Of a stretch of 40,584 bases of DNA, positions 26,121-34,314 are shown piece after piece. How positions within the stretch are numbered: position 1 is the stretch's first letter; each line of letters begins with the position of its first letter. The stretch lies in the NCBI GenBank assembly GCA_964515405.1, contig CAZERD010000011.1, forward strand, positions 1 through 40,584. The letters are read 5' to 3'. The DNA is from CAZERD01 sp964515405. GTDB lineage: Bacteria; Campylobacterota_A; Desulfurellia; Desulfurellales; CAZERD01. Made by a program: the position numbers and the translations under genes. The notes under the pieces were generated by a model that worked only from the letters and a program-made list of their open reading frames with translations, did not search any database and was not told the origin of the DNA.

Positions 26121-27451
26121 TTTCCTTCCATTTTCTTTCTGTATCTCTTAACCCACCCCTGTATATTGATCTGCTTAACCCTTGATATGGCAAGAGAGTA
26201 AGCATCCACCTTTTTGGTGACAGTTGTGCCAGCCGCTATATAAGCATCGTGTTCCACCTCAACAGGTGCAACAAGCTGAGTGTCAGAGCCTATGAAAACC
26301 CTATCCCCTACAACGGTCTTATTTTTCTTATATCCATCATAATTACACGTTATGGTACCACACCCTACGTTCACGCCCTCCCCCAATTCAGCATCGCCAA
26401 GATATGTCAAATGGCTTGCCTTAGAACCTCTACCCACAACAGCCTTCTTTGTCTCAACAAAATTACCTATCTTAACCTCTTCACCTATAACACTCCCAGG
26501 CCTTAGATGGGCAAAAGGACCCACTGTGGCAAATGACTTCACCTCACTGCCCTCAACCACAGAGTACGGCTTTAGGGACACATTATCATGGATAACCGAA
26601 TCCTCAACAACACAACCTACGTCAATAACACACCCCGAACCTATCTTGGTGTTTCCCCTTATATGCGAACCACCGAAAATCACTGTATCATCACCTATCT
26701 CCACATCGTAGTCAACAAACACTGATTCCAAACCAACAAATGTAACACCGTCAAATCTATCAAGTATCCTCTTTTGGATTATTTTTCTAACAACCTCCAG
26801 ATCTCTCCTGGTATTAACGCCCATTATGGATTCAGGATCAACTTCAAACAACCCCACATTCTCCGAAAACTTCAACATATCCGTTAGATAAAACTCACAC
26901 TGCGCATTATCAGAACTAACACTACCCAGTACTCTCTTCAAATAAGCAGCTTTAACAAAATATACACCCCCGTTAACAAGCCTTACACTTCTAATGAACT
27001 CATCAGCATCTGCTTCCTCAACGATACGCACTCCACCCTTGTTAACGACAACCCTCCCGTATCCGGATGGATCGCTCATTTCAGCACACACCACAAGCAC
27101 GTCAAAACCACCAGCAGCAAAACGTACCCGAGCATCCTCAATATCGCGTCTACTCATCAGGGGTGTATCACCACCCACTATAAGCACATCATCACCCCTT
27201 ATACTCCCCAAAGCACACCTAACAGCATCAGCCGTCCCCTTGGGTTCCGGTTGCACATGTGTAACAACCCCATTAAACAATGCCTCTATCTCTTTTCTAT
27301 TCTCCTCACTTACCACCACATGCACGTCAAAATCCTCAACAGACTTCAGGGTATAGAATATCAACGGCTTGCCACACACCCTATGCAACAATTTATTCCG
27401 GGCAGACTTCATCCTTTTCCCTTTTCCCCCCGCAAGAACAACAGCCTCCAT
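26108..27451 (-). CDS. glmU: Bifunctional GlmU: UDP-GlcNAc pyrophosphorylase and GlcN-1-P acetyltransferase
   Basis: 447 residues. The N-terminal uridylyltransferase domain (about 1-220) has VLAGGKGKRMKSARNKLLH and GDTPLMS; the C-terminal left-handed beta-helix (about 240-447) has repeated hexapeptides and the acetyltransferase motif VGCGTITCNYDGYKKNKT. It acetylates glucosamine-1-phosphate and then joins it to UMP, making UDP-GlcNAc. Its neighbours are glmS downstream and, farther off, a phosphohexomutase that could supply the missing GlmM step; this last point is an inference. It follows purH after 13 bases. Confidence 0.97.
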   Translation of the reverse strand: MEAVVLAGGKGKRMKSARNKLLHRVCGKPLIFYTLKSVEDFDVHVVVSEENRKEIEALFNGVVTHVQPEPKGTADAVRCALGSIRGDDVLIVGGDTPLMSRRDIEDARVRFAAGGFDVLVVCAEMSDPSGYGRVVVNKGGVRIVEEADADEFIRSVRLVNGGVYFVKAAYLKRVLGSVSSDNAQCEFYLTDMLKFSENVGLFEVDPESIMGVNTRRDLEVVRKIIQKRILDRFDGVTFVGLESVFVDYDVEIGDDTVIFGGSHIRGNTKIGSGCVIDVGCVVEDSVIHDNVSLKPYSVVEGSEVKSFATVGPFAHLRPGSVIGEEVKIGNFVETKKAVVGRGSKASHLTYLGDAELGEGVNVGCGTITCNYDGYKKNKTVVGDRVFIGSDTQLVAPVEVEHDAYIAAGTTVTKKVDAYSLAISRVKQINIQGWVKRYRKKMEGKCAE

Positions 27452-27464
27452 CGCTTACCTCTCT

Positions 27465-28970
27465 TCAGTGCCTGAAGTGCCTTTCATCTGTGAACACCAA
27501 AGCTATACCATGTTCATTGGCAGCCTCTATGCTCTCCCTATCCCTTATGGAGCCACCAGGTTCAACAACAGCCTTAACCCCCAACCGAGCAGCATGGTCA
27601 ATACTATCCCTGAAAGGAAAGAAACCATCCGAAGCCATCACGGAACCACTCAGTTCAATACCCAGCTCTCTTGCTCTCTCGGAAGCAAATCTCAAAGCAT
27701 CTATACGAGACGTTTGGCCCGAACCTATAGCAAGTGTTGCCCCACCCCTGGCAAATACCACTGCATTCGATTTGGCAAATTTAGCTACCCTAAAGGCAAA
27801 CTCAAGATCTTCAAGCTCTTTAACACCCGGTTCCACATTGCTTACAGTCCTAAACCTAAACGCTCTCCTCACGTCTATGTCTTGAACAAGATACCCACCC
27901 AGCACACTCCTCACCTCTTTACCCCCCGATAGAGCAATCCTATCCACCATCAAAAGTCTTAAGTTTTTCCTAACGGACAGTATTTCAAGCGCATCCTCAT
28001 CAAATCCAAAGGCAACAACAACCTCAAAAAACCTATCAACAATCTCCCTGGCAACAAAAGCATCCACAGAGCCACCCAACCCTATTATACCGCCAAATGC
28101 GCTCACTGGATCACACCTCAACGCACCCTTATAAGCCTCAAAAAGATTCCCGGCCACGGCTACTCCACAGGGAGTAGTATGCTTAACAATGGTACATACC
28201 CCATCCCCAAACTCCAGCATCATCCTATAAACTACATCTACATCCAGTATATTATTGTAAGAAAGCTCCTTACCTTGAAGCTGCTTTATCGAAGAAAGAC
28301 CTACAGAAAGAGGATCAACCCAAAAAGACGCACCCTGATGCGGATTTTCGCCGTATCTCAGTACCTGCTTCAACCTCATAGGCAACCCAATAACCGATGA
28401 GTCCATCGCCCCAAACCTCTTAACTACCAAAGAATCATAAAAAGCTGTTAAAGAGAAAGCCTTCATAGCTAGCTTTCTCCTTTCAGAAACCCCTATTCTA
28501 TCAAAACTCTTCATAACATAACCATAGTCCTGAGGGTCACAAACCACAAGTACAGACTCAAAGTTCTTGGCAGCAGCCCTGAGGAGAGCTGGGCCACCTA
28601 TATCTATATTCTCCACCAGTTCATGCTCATCGTCAGAAACCCCTGCCACCCTTTCAAAGGGATACAGATTTACAACCACCACATCTATGGGTTCCACTGA
28701 GAAGTTGGCTGCCTGTTCCACATCCTCTCTCTCATTTCTCCTGAACAAGATGCCACCGTGTATTTTAGGGTGAAGCGTCTTCACCCTGCCAGAAAACATC
28801 TCGGGTATACCTGTGTAGTCTTCAACCATAGTCACCCGAATGCCAGCTTTCTTCAAATGAATGGCGGTTGAACCTGTTGACACAATACTATAACCCCTTT
28901 CCTTAAGAAACCCTGCAAATTCAACAATCCCAGACTTATCATACACACTTATAAGAACCCACTTCGCCAT
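27465..28970 (-). CDS. purH: Bifunctional AICAR formyltransferase / IMP cyclohydrolase
   Basis: 501 residues: an N-terminal MGS-type IMP cyclohydrolase domain (about 1-190; STGSTAIHLKKAGI, SGRVKTLHPKIHGGIL) and an AICAR transformylase domain with YGENPHQGASF, ELSYNNILDVD and KHTTPCGVAVA, ending with SDGFFPFRDSID and the final FTDERHFRH. It catalyses the last two steps of de novo IMP synthesis. It is the first gene of a 12-gene run and has its own promoter (29006-29033), so this housekeeping promoter may drive cell-wall, repair and signalling genes. Confidence 0.97.
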   Translation of the reverse strand: MAKWVLISVYDKSGIVEFAGFLKERGYSIVSTGSTAIHLKKAGIRVTMVEDYTGIPEMFSGRVKTLHPKIHGGILFRRNEREDVEQAANFSVEPIDVVVVNLYPFERVAGVSDDEHELVENIDIGGPALLRAAAKNFESVLVVCDPQDYGYVMKSFDRIGVSERRKLAMKAFSLTAFYDSLVVKRFGAMDSSVIGLPMRLKQVLRYGENPHQGASFWVDPLSVGLSSIKQLQGKELSYNNILDVDVVYRMMLEFGDGVCTIVKHTTPCGVAVAGNLFEAYKGALRCDPVSAFGGIIGLGGSVDAFVAREIVDRFFEVVVAFGFDEDALEILSVRKNLRLLMVDRIALSGGKEVRSVLGGYLVQDIDVRRAFRFRTVSNVEPGVKELEDLEFAFRVAKFAKSNAVVFARGGATLAIGSGQTSRIDALRFASERARELGIELSGSVMASDGFFPFRDSIDHAARLGVKAVVEPGGSIRDRESIEAANEHGIALVFTDERHFRH

Positions 28971-29005
28971 CTCTAACCCGTCCTAATTGTTATGTAATCA
29001 CCACC

Positions 29006-29033
29006 AGTGTATTTTAAAAAGGAAAGATGTCAA
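29006..29033 (-). promoter_or_regulatory. Promoter for the purH operon
   Basis: Minus-strand perfect TTGACA (29028-29033) and TACACT (29006-29011) are 16 bases apart, right after the porin terminator's T-tract. The leader to purH is about 30 bases. Confidence 0.6.
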
Positions 29034-29035
29034 GG

Positions 29036-29062
29036 AACAAAAAAAGGGGGCTTAATGCCCCC
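29036..29062 (-). terminator. Intrinsic terminator after the porin pair
   Basis: On the minus strand GGGGGC (57-62 of 29,000) pairs with GCCCCC (46-51) over the five-base loop ATTAA, followed by a run of T residues with one G (29035-29045). It ends transcripts of the porin gene just before the purH promoter. Confidence 0.9.
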
Positions 29063-29081
29063 CACACAGAGTTTCCATGAT

Positions 29082-30278
29082 TTAGAACACATACTTGTAA
29101 GAGAAGAAGAAGCCTTGCCCAGGATCATCGTTATAGCTTGCCTTTCCTGCAGTTAACCCTGTGCTATACTTAGTCTTATAATGATCCCACTCAAGGGTCA
29201 AACTCGTCTTAGCGGAAGTCTTAAACGTAGCATTAGCAAATATTGTTGTTACTCTTTTCACCTCACCCGTGCTAAAGTAATCCGAGTCTGTGCTGTTCTT
29301 GAACTCAATAAAATCCCATCCTGCAGCAACACTCATATAAGGTAGAGGAGAAACTTTCCCTTCAACGTTGTAGGCATTAAACTTCCTTGTGATCAAAGTA
29401 GTACCGTTGTTAGTATAAGAAGCCGGAGAAGAAACTCCTCCATTGCCTGCCACACCTGCCAGACCATTCATACCATAGCCATGAACATATTCTGACTGAA
29501 GAGTAAACATAGATACTGGCAATACAATCCCTGCCCCATAACCATAAGGACTCTTAGCCGTCTCTTTACCAGTAGCAGGATTGTTCAACTCTATAGGCTC
29601 AATTAGCCCAAAACCATAAACGCTCGCCGGTGATCCAATACCAGTATCAAAATTAAAGCTCAAGTTCATACCTAGCGTTGGGATAACCCTTCTATTCACA
29701 TTGTCGGTGTAATTCTGGTTACCAGCCATCAAAGCAAAGTTCACACATGCTCCACCTAAACCGAACTTCCCTGCTAACTTCGCCTCAGGTCCTCTAGAAG
29801 AACCATCAAACCCTGCAGGTGAACTCCAAGCAGCGGAGAACGTATTCTCTATAACTACATCGCTATCCTGACCCAAGGTTAAATTCATACCGTTGGCAAA
29901 GAAGTGTCTCACATAAGCCTTCCTCAGTCTGAACCTCCCTGGTGCAAAATCGCCTTCAATCTTCGCCATGATGTTCTCAGCCTTGTTGTGAAGCACAAAG
30001 CCAAAGCGTGACATGTTAGCTGTCATATTGAAGCTGGTCTTATTAATCTGATCAGCTGCTGCTCCTGTACCGTTGTGAACCTTGTATGAGGTATCCGTGC
30101 TCCATACTGAGCTCCCACCCAACTGGGATCCCCATCCACCATAGAGCCAGGTAATTCCATACAGCGTAGCTGTTGTATCACCCTTAAGACTTATCGTACC
30201 AGCCTGTGCGTTAGAGATAATTCCCACACTTCCCACTAAAGCCGCAGCTGCTACCAAACTAATAATCTTCTTCCTCAT
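29082..30278 (-). CDS. Outer-membrane porin, copy 1
   Basis: 398 residues from the ATG at 30278. A classic signal peptide, MRKKIISLVAAAALVGSVG, ends at AQA-G, followed by a beta-rich, Gly- and aromatic-rich barrel that ends in Tyr-Val-Phe, the C-terminal signal for the Bam complex. It is homologous to the neighbouring copy 2: shared blocks include LRKAYVRHFF/LRRAYVEHEF, GQDSDV/GQDADV, NRRVIPT/NRRVFPT and FTLQSEY/FTFQSEY. An alternative start at 30293 would put extra residues before the signal peptide. Substrate and family name are uncertain; such porins pass small solutes. A long purine-rich leader precedes it and a strong terminator follows. Confidence 0.88.
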   Translation of the reverse strand: MRKKIISLVAAAALVGSVGIISNAQAGTISLKGDTTATLYGITWLYGGWGSQLGGSSVWSTDTSYKVHNGTGAAADQINKTSFNMTANMSRFGFVLHNKAENIMAKIEGDFAPGRFRLRKAYVRHFFANGMNLTLGQDSDVVIENTFSAAWSSPAGFDGSSRGPEAKLAGKFGLGGACVNFALMAGNQNYTDNVNRRVIPTLGMNLSFNFDTGIGSPASVYGFGLIEPIELNNPATGKETAKSPYGYGAGIVLPVSMFTLQSEYVHGYGMNGLAGVAGNGGVSSPASYTNNGTTLITRKFNAYNVEGKVSPLPYMSVAAGWDFIEFKNSTDSDYFSTGEVKRVTTIFANATFKTSAKTSLTLEWDHYKTKYSTGLTAGKASYNDDPGQGFFFSYKYVF

Positions 30279-30349
30279 ACTCCAAACCCCCATTCAATAA
30301 GTTTTTTAGTGCTTGCTTCTACCCTGAAACCAAATTTTCGGCTCTTCAC
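30275..30349 (-). CDS. Candidate 24-residue leader ORF overlapping the porin start
   Basis: A GTG at 30349 begins a 24-codon frame (start MKSRKFGFRV, end EWGFGV) whose TGA overlaps the ATG of porin copy 1 as ATGA. A strong Shine-Dalgarno stretch (AAGGAGGTGG) lies 11 bases upstream of the GTG, a little far, with a second purine run (AGAGGAG) almost touching it. It could be a leader peptide that couples translation, or chance in a purine-rich leader. Codon conservation in relatives would decide. Confidence 0.3.
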   Translation of the reverse strand: MKSRKFGFRVEASTKKLIEWGFGV

Positions 30350-30410
30350 TCTCCTCTTTACCACCTCCTTTTCCTTTCTTTAAAACTCCCTTCATCACTT
30401 TCTTGTTGCG

Positions 30411-30438
30411 ATTATACCCCTCAAACAGCCATTGTCAA
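30411..30438 (-). promoter_or_regulatory. Consensus promoter for porin copy 1
   Basis: Perfect TTGACA (30433-30438) and perfect TATAAT (30411-30416) on the minus strand, 16 bases apart. The predicted start near 30404 gives a leader of about 125 bases, unusually long here and almost purely A/G over its first 60 bases. Confidence 0.8.
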
Positions 30439-30475
30439 GTCTTTTTAGCATTTTTTTGTCTCAGGAGCAACATTT

Positions 30476-31987
30476 TTAGAAGACATACGTGTACCCAAAC
30501 CACACAGCATTGCCCATAGCCGTATCAAACCCTTTCCTCGTTGGCGTTAAACCAAGCACAGGAGGTGAATTAAGTGCATATTTTGTTATTACCCTGTCCC
30601 ACTCAACAACAAAACCCGTATGATGCGAGGTGTACATAACAACATTAGCAAATATAGATTGAACCGACTTCACTTCGGAAAGCACCATATCCTGTCCACC
30701 TACCTTGCCTGTGTACATAAAAAAGGTGTCACTCCCAGCACCATCATTGAAGAAGTTCAACTGATAGTAACCCCCCGAAAATCCAAGGTACACAAATGGC
30801 TGAAACTTGGCTTCAACAGAAAAAGCCTGCGATGTCCTCGTTATAAGCTTATGTGTTTTTGAGTTATAAACATAGGATTTCGGAGGTACAACTGGAACCA
30901 TGGTTCCAGCCTTAACCCCTGCCATTCCCGTGGCACCACGTGTAAATATGTACTCACTCTGGAAGGTAAAATCAGACACGGGAACAACAATACCTACACC
31001 ACCACCGTATGAGTTCTTGGAGTGTTCAGACTTATTGTACGAGAGTATCACCGGTTCAACGAATCCAAATGAATACAGTCTCATCGGTTTCCCAAAGCCT
31101 GTGGCAAGGTTCAAACCAATATCAGCAGCAACAGTGGGAAACACACGCCTGTTCACGGAGGCGGCCTCATAGATGCTCACTGATTGAGGGAAATATACTC
31201 CAGGTATAAGGGTAGGCATTATTAAAACCGGACTAGGATTAGACGTAACCGAAACAGTATTTGTGGCAGGATTGTATTCCGTATACTCCGTCCCCAGCGA
31301 ATTTATATGATCCTCCACATAATCCTCCTGCTCAAGCGCAACCTTAAAGTCCGCAAACGACTCAGAGCCTATGGAGAATCTCCCACCCAATCTTATCTGT
31401 GGTGAAAAAGCCCACGGGGAACCGCTCACCATGTTAAACCCAGCAGCTCTCTGCCAGGCCATAGAAAAGTTGTGAATCTCACCCACGTCAGCATCCTGCC
31501 CAAAAAGTATGTACATACCGTTTGAAAACTCGTGCTCCACATACGCCCTTCTCAATCTATATAGACCAACGGCGCCGTGTGGATACGAAGGCGTACCCCA
31601 GAAATCCCCCGAAAGCACAGCACTAATGTTCTCCGCTTTATTATCGATCCTAAAACCCAGTCTGGATATAACGCTGGTGGCATTCCAGCTTGTCTTATCA
31701 AGAGCATTTTTAACGCTTCCCGGAGCCCCCACCCATACCTTCTTTTTAGCTTTGGGAGAATACACCCAAAGTATGTAATCATCACCATTATAAGAGCTGT
31801 TTGTGGAAACCCCATTACCCTGCATGGTTATCTTGCTCATCCATCCCGTGGCAAGATTAACCAGCCCAAACATCTCAACACTGGTATTTCCACCTACATC
31901 CACTGTTCCCGCATGAGAAGAACTTGTCAAACCAACGCTACCCACCAGGGCCATCCCCACTAAGGCACTAACAACTCCTCTCCTCAT
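30476..31987 (-). CDS. Outer-membrane porin, copy 2
   Basis: 503 residues. The signal peptide MRRGVVSALVGMALVGSVG is cleaved after SHA-G, followed by a long beta-barrel ending in Tyr-Val-Phe. It is a tandem homolog of copy 1 but about 100 residues longer, with extra loops (for example Pro/Thr/Val-rich residues near 235-265 and 390-415) that could form surface or plug segments. The SD GGGGGG lies nine bases before the ATG. It has its own consensus promoter with a 5' hairpin. The next porin's promoter lies just after its stop with no clear terminator between, so read-through is likely. Substrate unknown. Confidence 0.87.
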   Translation of the reverse strand: MRRGVVSALVGMALVGSVGLTSSSHAGTVDVGGNTSVEMFGLVNLATGWMSKITMQGNGVSTNSSYNGDDYILWVYSPKAKKKVWVGAPGSVKNALDKTSWNATSVISRLGFRIDNKAENISAVLSGDFWGTPSYPHGAVGLYRLRRAYVEHEFSNGMYILFGQDADVGEIHNFSMAWQRAAGFNMVSGSPWAFSPQIRLGGRFSIGSESFADFKVALEQEDYVEDHINSLGTEYTEYNPATNTVSVTSNPSPVLIMPTLIPGVYFPQSVSIYEAASVNRRVFPTVAADIGLNLATGFGKPMRLYSFGFVEPVILSYNKSEHSKNSYGGGVGIVVPVSDFTFQSEYIFTRGATGMAGVKAGTMVPVVPPKSYVYNSKTHKLITRTSQAFSVEAKFQPFVYLGFSGGYYQLNFFNDGAGSDTFFMYTGKVGGQDMVLSEVKSVQSIFANVVMYTSHHTGFVVEWDRVITKYALNSPPVLGLTPTRKGFDTAMGNAVWFGYTYVF

Positions 31988-32014
31988 CTCAATAATCCCC
32001 CCATATCTGCTTTC

Positions 32015-32038
32015 TTCTTTAGTAATTACACTAAAGAA
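32015..32038 (-). promoter_or_regulatory. Hairpin at the 5' end of the porin copy 2 transcript
   Basis: A perfect 9-bp inverted repeat (TTCTTTAGT and ACTAAAGAA) with a six-base loop starts about five bases after the predicted transcription start. A 5' stem-loop stabilises ompA-type porin mRNA in enterobacteria; a dimeric regulator's operator is the alternative. No T-tract follows, so it is not a terminator. Confidence 0.5.
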
Positions 32039-32049
32039 CTTTACTATTC

Positions 32050-32077
32050 ATTATAAATAAAGTGGAGTAGGTGTCAA
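32050..32077 (-). promoter_or_regulatory. Consensus promoter for porin copy 2
   Basis: Perfect TTGACA (32072-32077) and TATAAT (32050-32055) on the minus strand, 16 bases apart. The start near 32043 gives a leader of about 55 bases. Confidence 0.8.
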
Positions 32078-32104
32078 GTTTTAAACTATCATTTACGTCA
32101 ATCA

Positions 32105-33508
32105 CTAAATCTTATTAATAAACTCTTGAACAAGTGACTCAAACTTATTCTTAATATAATTAAGTTTATCTTCACTCACTGCTTCAAACCTCAATACAAG
32201 AGCCGGCTGTGTATTGCTGGCACGTATAAGACCCCATCCATCTTCAAACTCAAACCTCACACCGTCCACGGTCACAAGTTCCACCACACCCAACCCCGAG
32301 GCATGCTCATCAAGATAATCAGAAATAGCCTCCACCACACGCCATTTTTTCTCATCCGGACAGGAAACCCTCAATTCAGGGGTATTAAACACCCTAGGCA
32401 ATCCATCCAGCCACTCCATCAAACTAACACCATCCCTCCTGAGAATCTCAAGAAGTCTCAAAGAAGCGTATATGGCATCATCGTATCCGAAGTACCTATC
32501 CTTAAAAAACATATGACCGCTCATTTCACCTGCGAGTTGTGCCTTTTCTTCTCTCATCTTGGACTTTATAAGAGAGTGTCCCGCCTTCCACATTATAGGC
32601 TCACACCCTGCCTTTCTGAGGCCATCAAACAAAATTCTCGAACACTTAACTTCTCCTATAACCTTGGGCTTGTTGTACCTCTTCGCAATATCTTGAGCAA
32701 AGAACAGTAGCAGCATATCCCCGTAAACCATTCTGCCATCCGAAGCTACCACACCCATCCTATCGCCATCTCCATCGTAGCCTATCCCAACAGTACAACC
32801 GCTGTTCATAACCCTTTCCCTCAGTTCAACAACATTCTTCTCCACTATTGGATCAGGATGATGATTCGGAAATGTGCCATCTGGCTCCAAAAATAGCCCT
32901 TGAAGTCCAAAGTTCAAACCCTTCAAGATATCATAAGCTACAAACCCCGCAACACCGTTACCCCCATCAAGCACAACGCACACATCATCTGAGTAATGCC
33001 TCAAATATCCAAATTGCTCAAGCATATAATCCTTGTACATCCGCAGTATATTCACATCCTCAAAATGCGCACCGCTTGGGACACCGGTTTCATCAAGCGT
33101 TCTAACGAGATCCTCAACTGCAAGTATCTCCTCTCCAAACAGCGTTTCCTGACCAACGGACAACTTGAAGCCGTTGTACTCCTTTGGATTATGAGAAGCG
33201 GTTATCATTACATTGCCATCTACATCCAAACTAAACAACGAAAAGTAAGAAACGGGCGTAGGAACAAGACCAAGCCTCAATACCTCAGCACCTTCAACAT
33301 TCAAACCCCTAACGACAAAATCAAATATTCTCTCACTGGAAAGCCTTGCATCATATCCAACACTAATCCTAAGCTTTGGCTTTCCAAGGCGAGATGAAGC
33401 ATATCTAACAAACGCTCTCCCAAGCGCAAAGCAAAACTCCTCGTCAAAATCTTCAAGCCACCTGCCCCTTATATCGTACTCCCTGAATATATGCTCCCTT
33501 AACATCAT
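32105..33508 (-). CDS. Phosphomannomutase/phosphoglucomutase (alpha-D-phosphohexomutase)
   Basis: 467 residues with four phosphohexomutase domains. The phosphorylated serine is Ser105 in TASHNPKEYNGFK, the Mg2+ loop is D245-G-D-G-D-R250, and the sugar-binding loop is GEMSGHMFF. The final domain has the phosphate loop RASNTQPALVLRFEA. AlgC/ManB-type enzymes interconvert mannose- or glucose-6-phosphate and 1-phosphate for surface polysaccharides. GlmM is less likely because that family has GEQSGH rather than GEMSGH. It overlaps the end of thi4 by four bases (ATGA) and is the last gene of the ilvD-leuS run; a start at 33505 is also possible. Confidence 0.93.
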   Translation of the reverse strand: MMLREHIFREYDIRGRWLEDFDEEFCFALGRAFVRYASSRLGKPKLRISVGYDARLSSERIFDFVVRGLNVEGAEVLRLGLVPTPVSYFSLFSLDVDGNVMITASHNPKEYNGFKLSVGQETLFGEEILAVEDLVRTLDETGVPSGAHFEDVNILRMYKDYMLEQFGYLRHYSDDVCVVLDGGNGVAGFVAYDILKGLNFGLQGLFLEPDGTFPNHHPDPIVEKNVVELRERVMNSGCTVGIGYDGDGDRMGVVASDGRMVYGDMLLLFFAQDIAKRYNKPKVIGEVKCSRILFDGLRKAGCEPIMWKAGHSLIKSKMREEKAQLAGEMSGHMFFKDRYFGYDDAIYASLRLLEILRRDGVSLMEWLDGLPRVFNTPELRVSCPDEKKWRVVEAISDYLDEHASGLGVVELVTVDGVRFEFEDGWGLIRASNTQPALVLRFEAVSEDKLNYIKNKFESLVQEFINKI

Positions 33509-34299
33509 CTTCCCAACCCCTCAAGAATGATTTCAGAGGCTCTAACTCCTGATAGCAACATACCCCCAAAGACAGGCCCCATCCTATGGGTCCCAGCCAC
33601 GTTGTTGGCAGCCATTCCACAAACAACAAGGCCGGGAAATATTTCCCTCGTATCATTAACAGCGCTTTTCTCTCCCTCTTCAGCCCAAAGAGGTTTTTCA
33701 CCGGGAATACCGCCCGTCGGCGAATCTATCCTAACACCGCCCTTTTCAACAAGGGTTGTCGTAACCACAGCTTCATGACCAGTGCCATCAACCACGTACC
33801 TACATGAAACAACCAGCGGATCCACAGGCAGATTCGCCATAAGCACCGTAGTCCAATTAACAACGAGACCAGATACCCTGTAAATATCTTCAATCCTCTT
33901 GAGAACAACGTCCTCAACCTCTATACCATTAAATATCTTCACCCCCGATTTCACAGATGCAGAAATCAACATAGCTGTGGCTTCTATAGAATCGGCAACA
34001 TAATATCCATCTTCAAACTCCTCATACCCTATCCCAACCTCATCAAACACCGACTTACCTATCTCTTGAACAACAATCTTATTGAACAACATTCCACCGC
34101 CCCACATCCCACCACCTATTGTGAGCCTCCTATCAAACAATGCAACTTTAACACCACTCTTAGCCAGCCTGTAACTACACACAAGCCCTGCTGGTCCACC
34201 ACCAACTATGGATACCTCGTTGTCAAGATAATTCAAAAGATCATCCATGTATCGCGATACAATTGCCTTTGAGATTACCCTTTCATCCAATTGCCTCAT
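33505..34299 (-). CDS. thi4: Thi4-type thiazole synthase (sulfide-dependent class)
   Basis: 264 residues, the archaeal/bacterial Thi4 length. An FAD/NAD-binding start SIVGGGPAGLVCSYRLA is followed by GGGMWGGGMLFNKIVVQ, DGTGHEAVVTTT and GPVFGGMLLSGVRASEIIL. Thi4 makes ADP-thiazole from NAD, glycine and sulfur for thiamin. Yeast Thi4 gives up sulfur from a Cys, and methanogen forms have His there and use sulfide. Here the aligned place reads ANL-P158-VDP, neither Cys nor His. It sits between a glycosyltransferase and a phosphohexomutase, with no thiamin genes or TPP riboswitch beside it. The alignment was made by eye from memory, so the Pro position needs checking. Confidence 0.88.
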   Translation of the reverse strand: MRQLDERVISKAIVSRYMDDLLNYLDNEVSIVGGGPAGLVCSYRLAKSGVKVALFDRRLTIGGGMWGGGMLFNKIVVQEIGKSVFDEVGIGYEEFEDGYYVADSIEATAMLISASVKSGVKIFNGIEVEDVVLKRIEDIYRVSGLVVNWTTVLMANLPVDPLVVSCRYVVDGTGHEAVVTTTLVEKGGVRIDSPTGGIPGEKPLWAEEGEKSAVNDTREIFPGLVVCGMAANNVAGTHRMGPVFGGMLLSGVRASEIILEGLGR

Positions 34300-34314
34300 G
34301 CTTCCCCCTTTTCA

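Noticed and set aside
26121..26160. glmS ribozyme upstream of glmS
   Set aside because: glmS starts inside the end of glmU, leaving no untranslated space for the ribozyme.
27280..27885. Plus-strand frames of about 200 codons across the glmU/purH junction
   Set aside because: They oppose two strongly supported genes, and their residues are Ser/Pro/Thr-rich as expected from the reverse reading of these codons.
30440..30475. Terminator between the two porins
   Set aside because: Only a five-pair bulged stem is possible and on the minus strand it is followed by A residues, not T.
34300..34314. TPP riboswitch before thi4
   Set aside because: Only 15 bases separate thi4 from the upstream gene, with no room for and no sign of the conserved riboswitch core.
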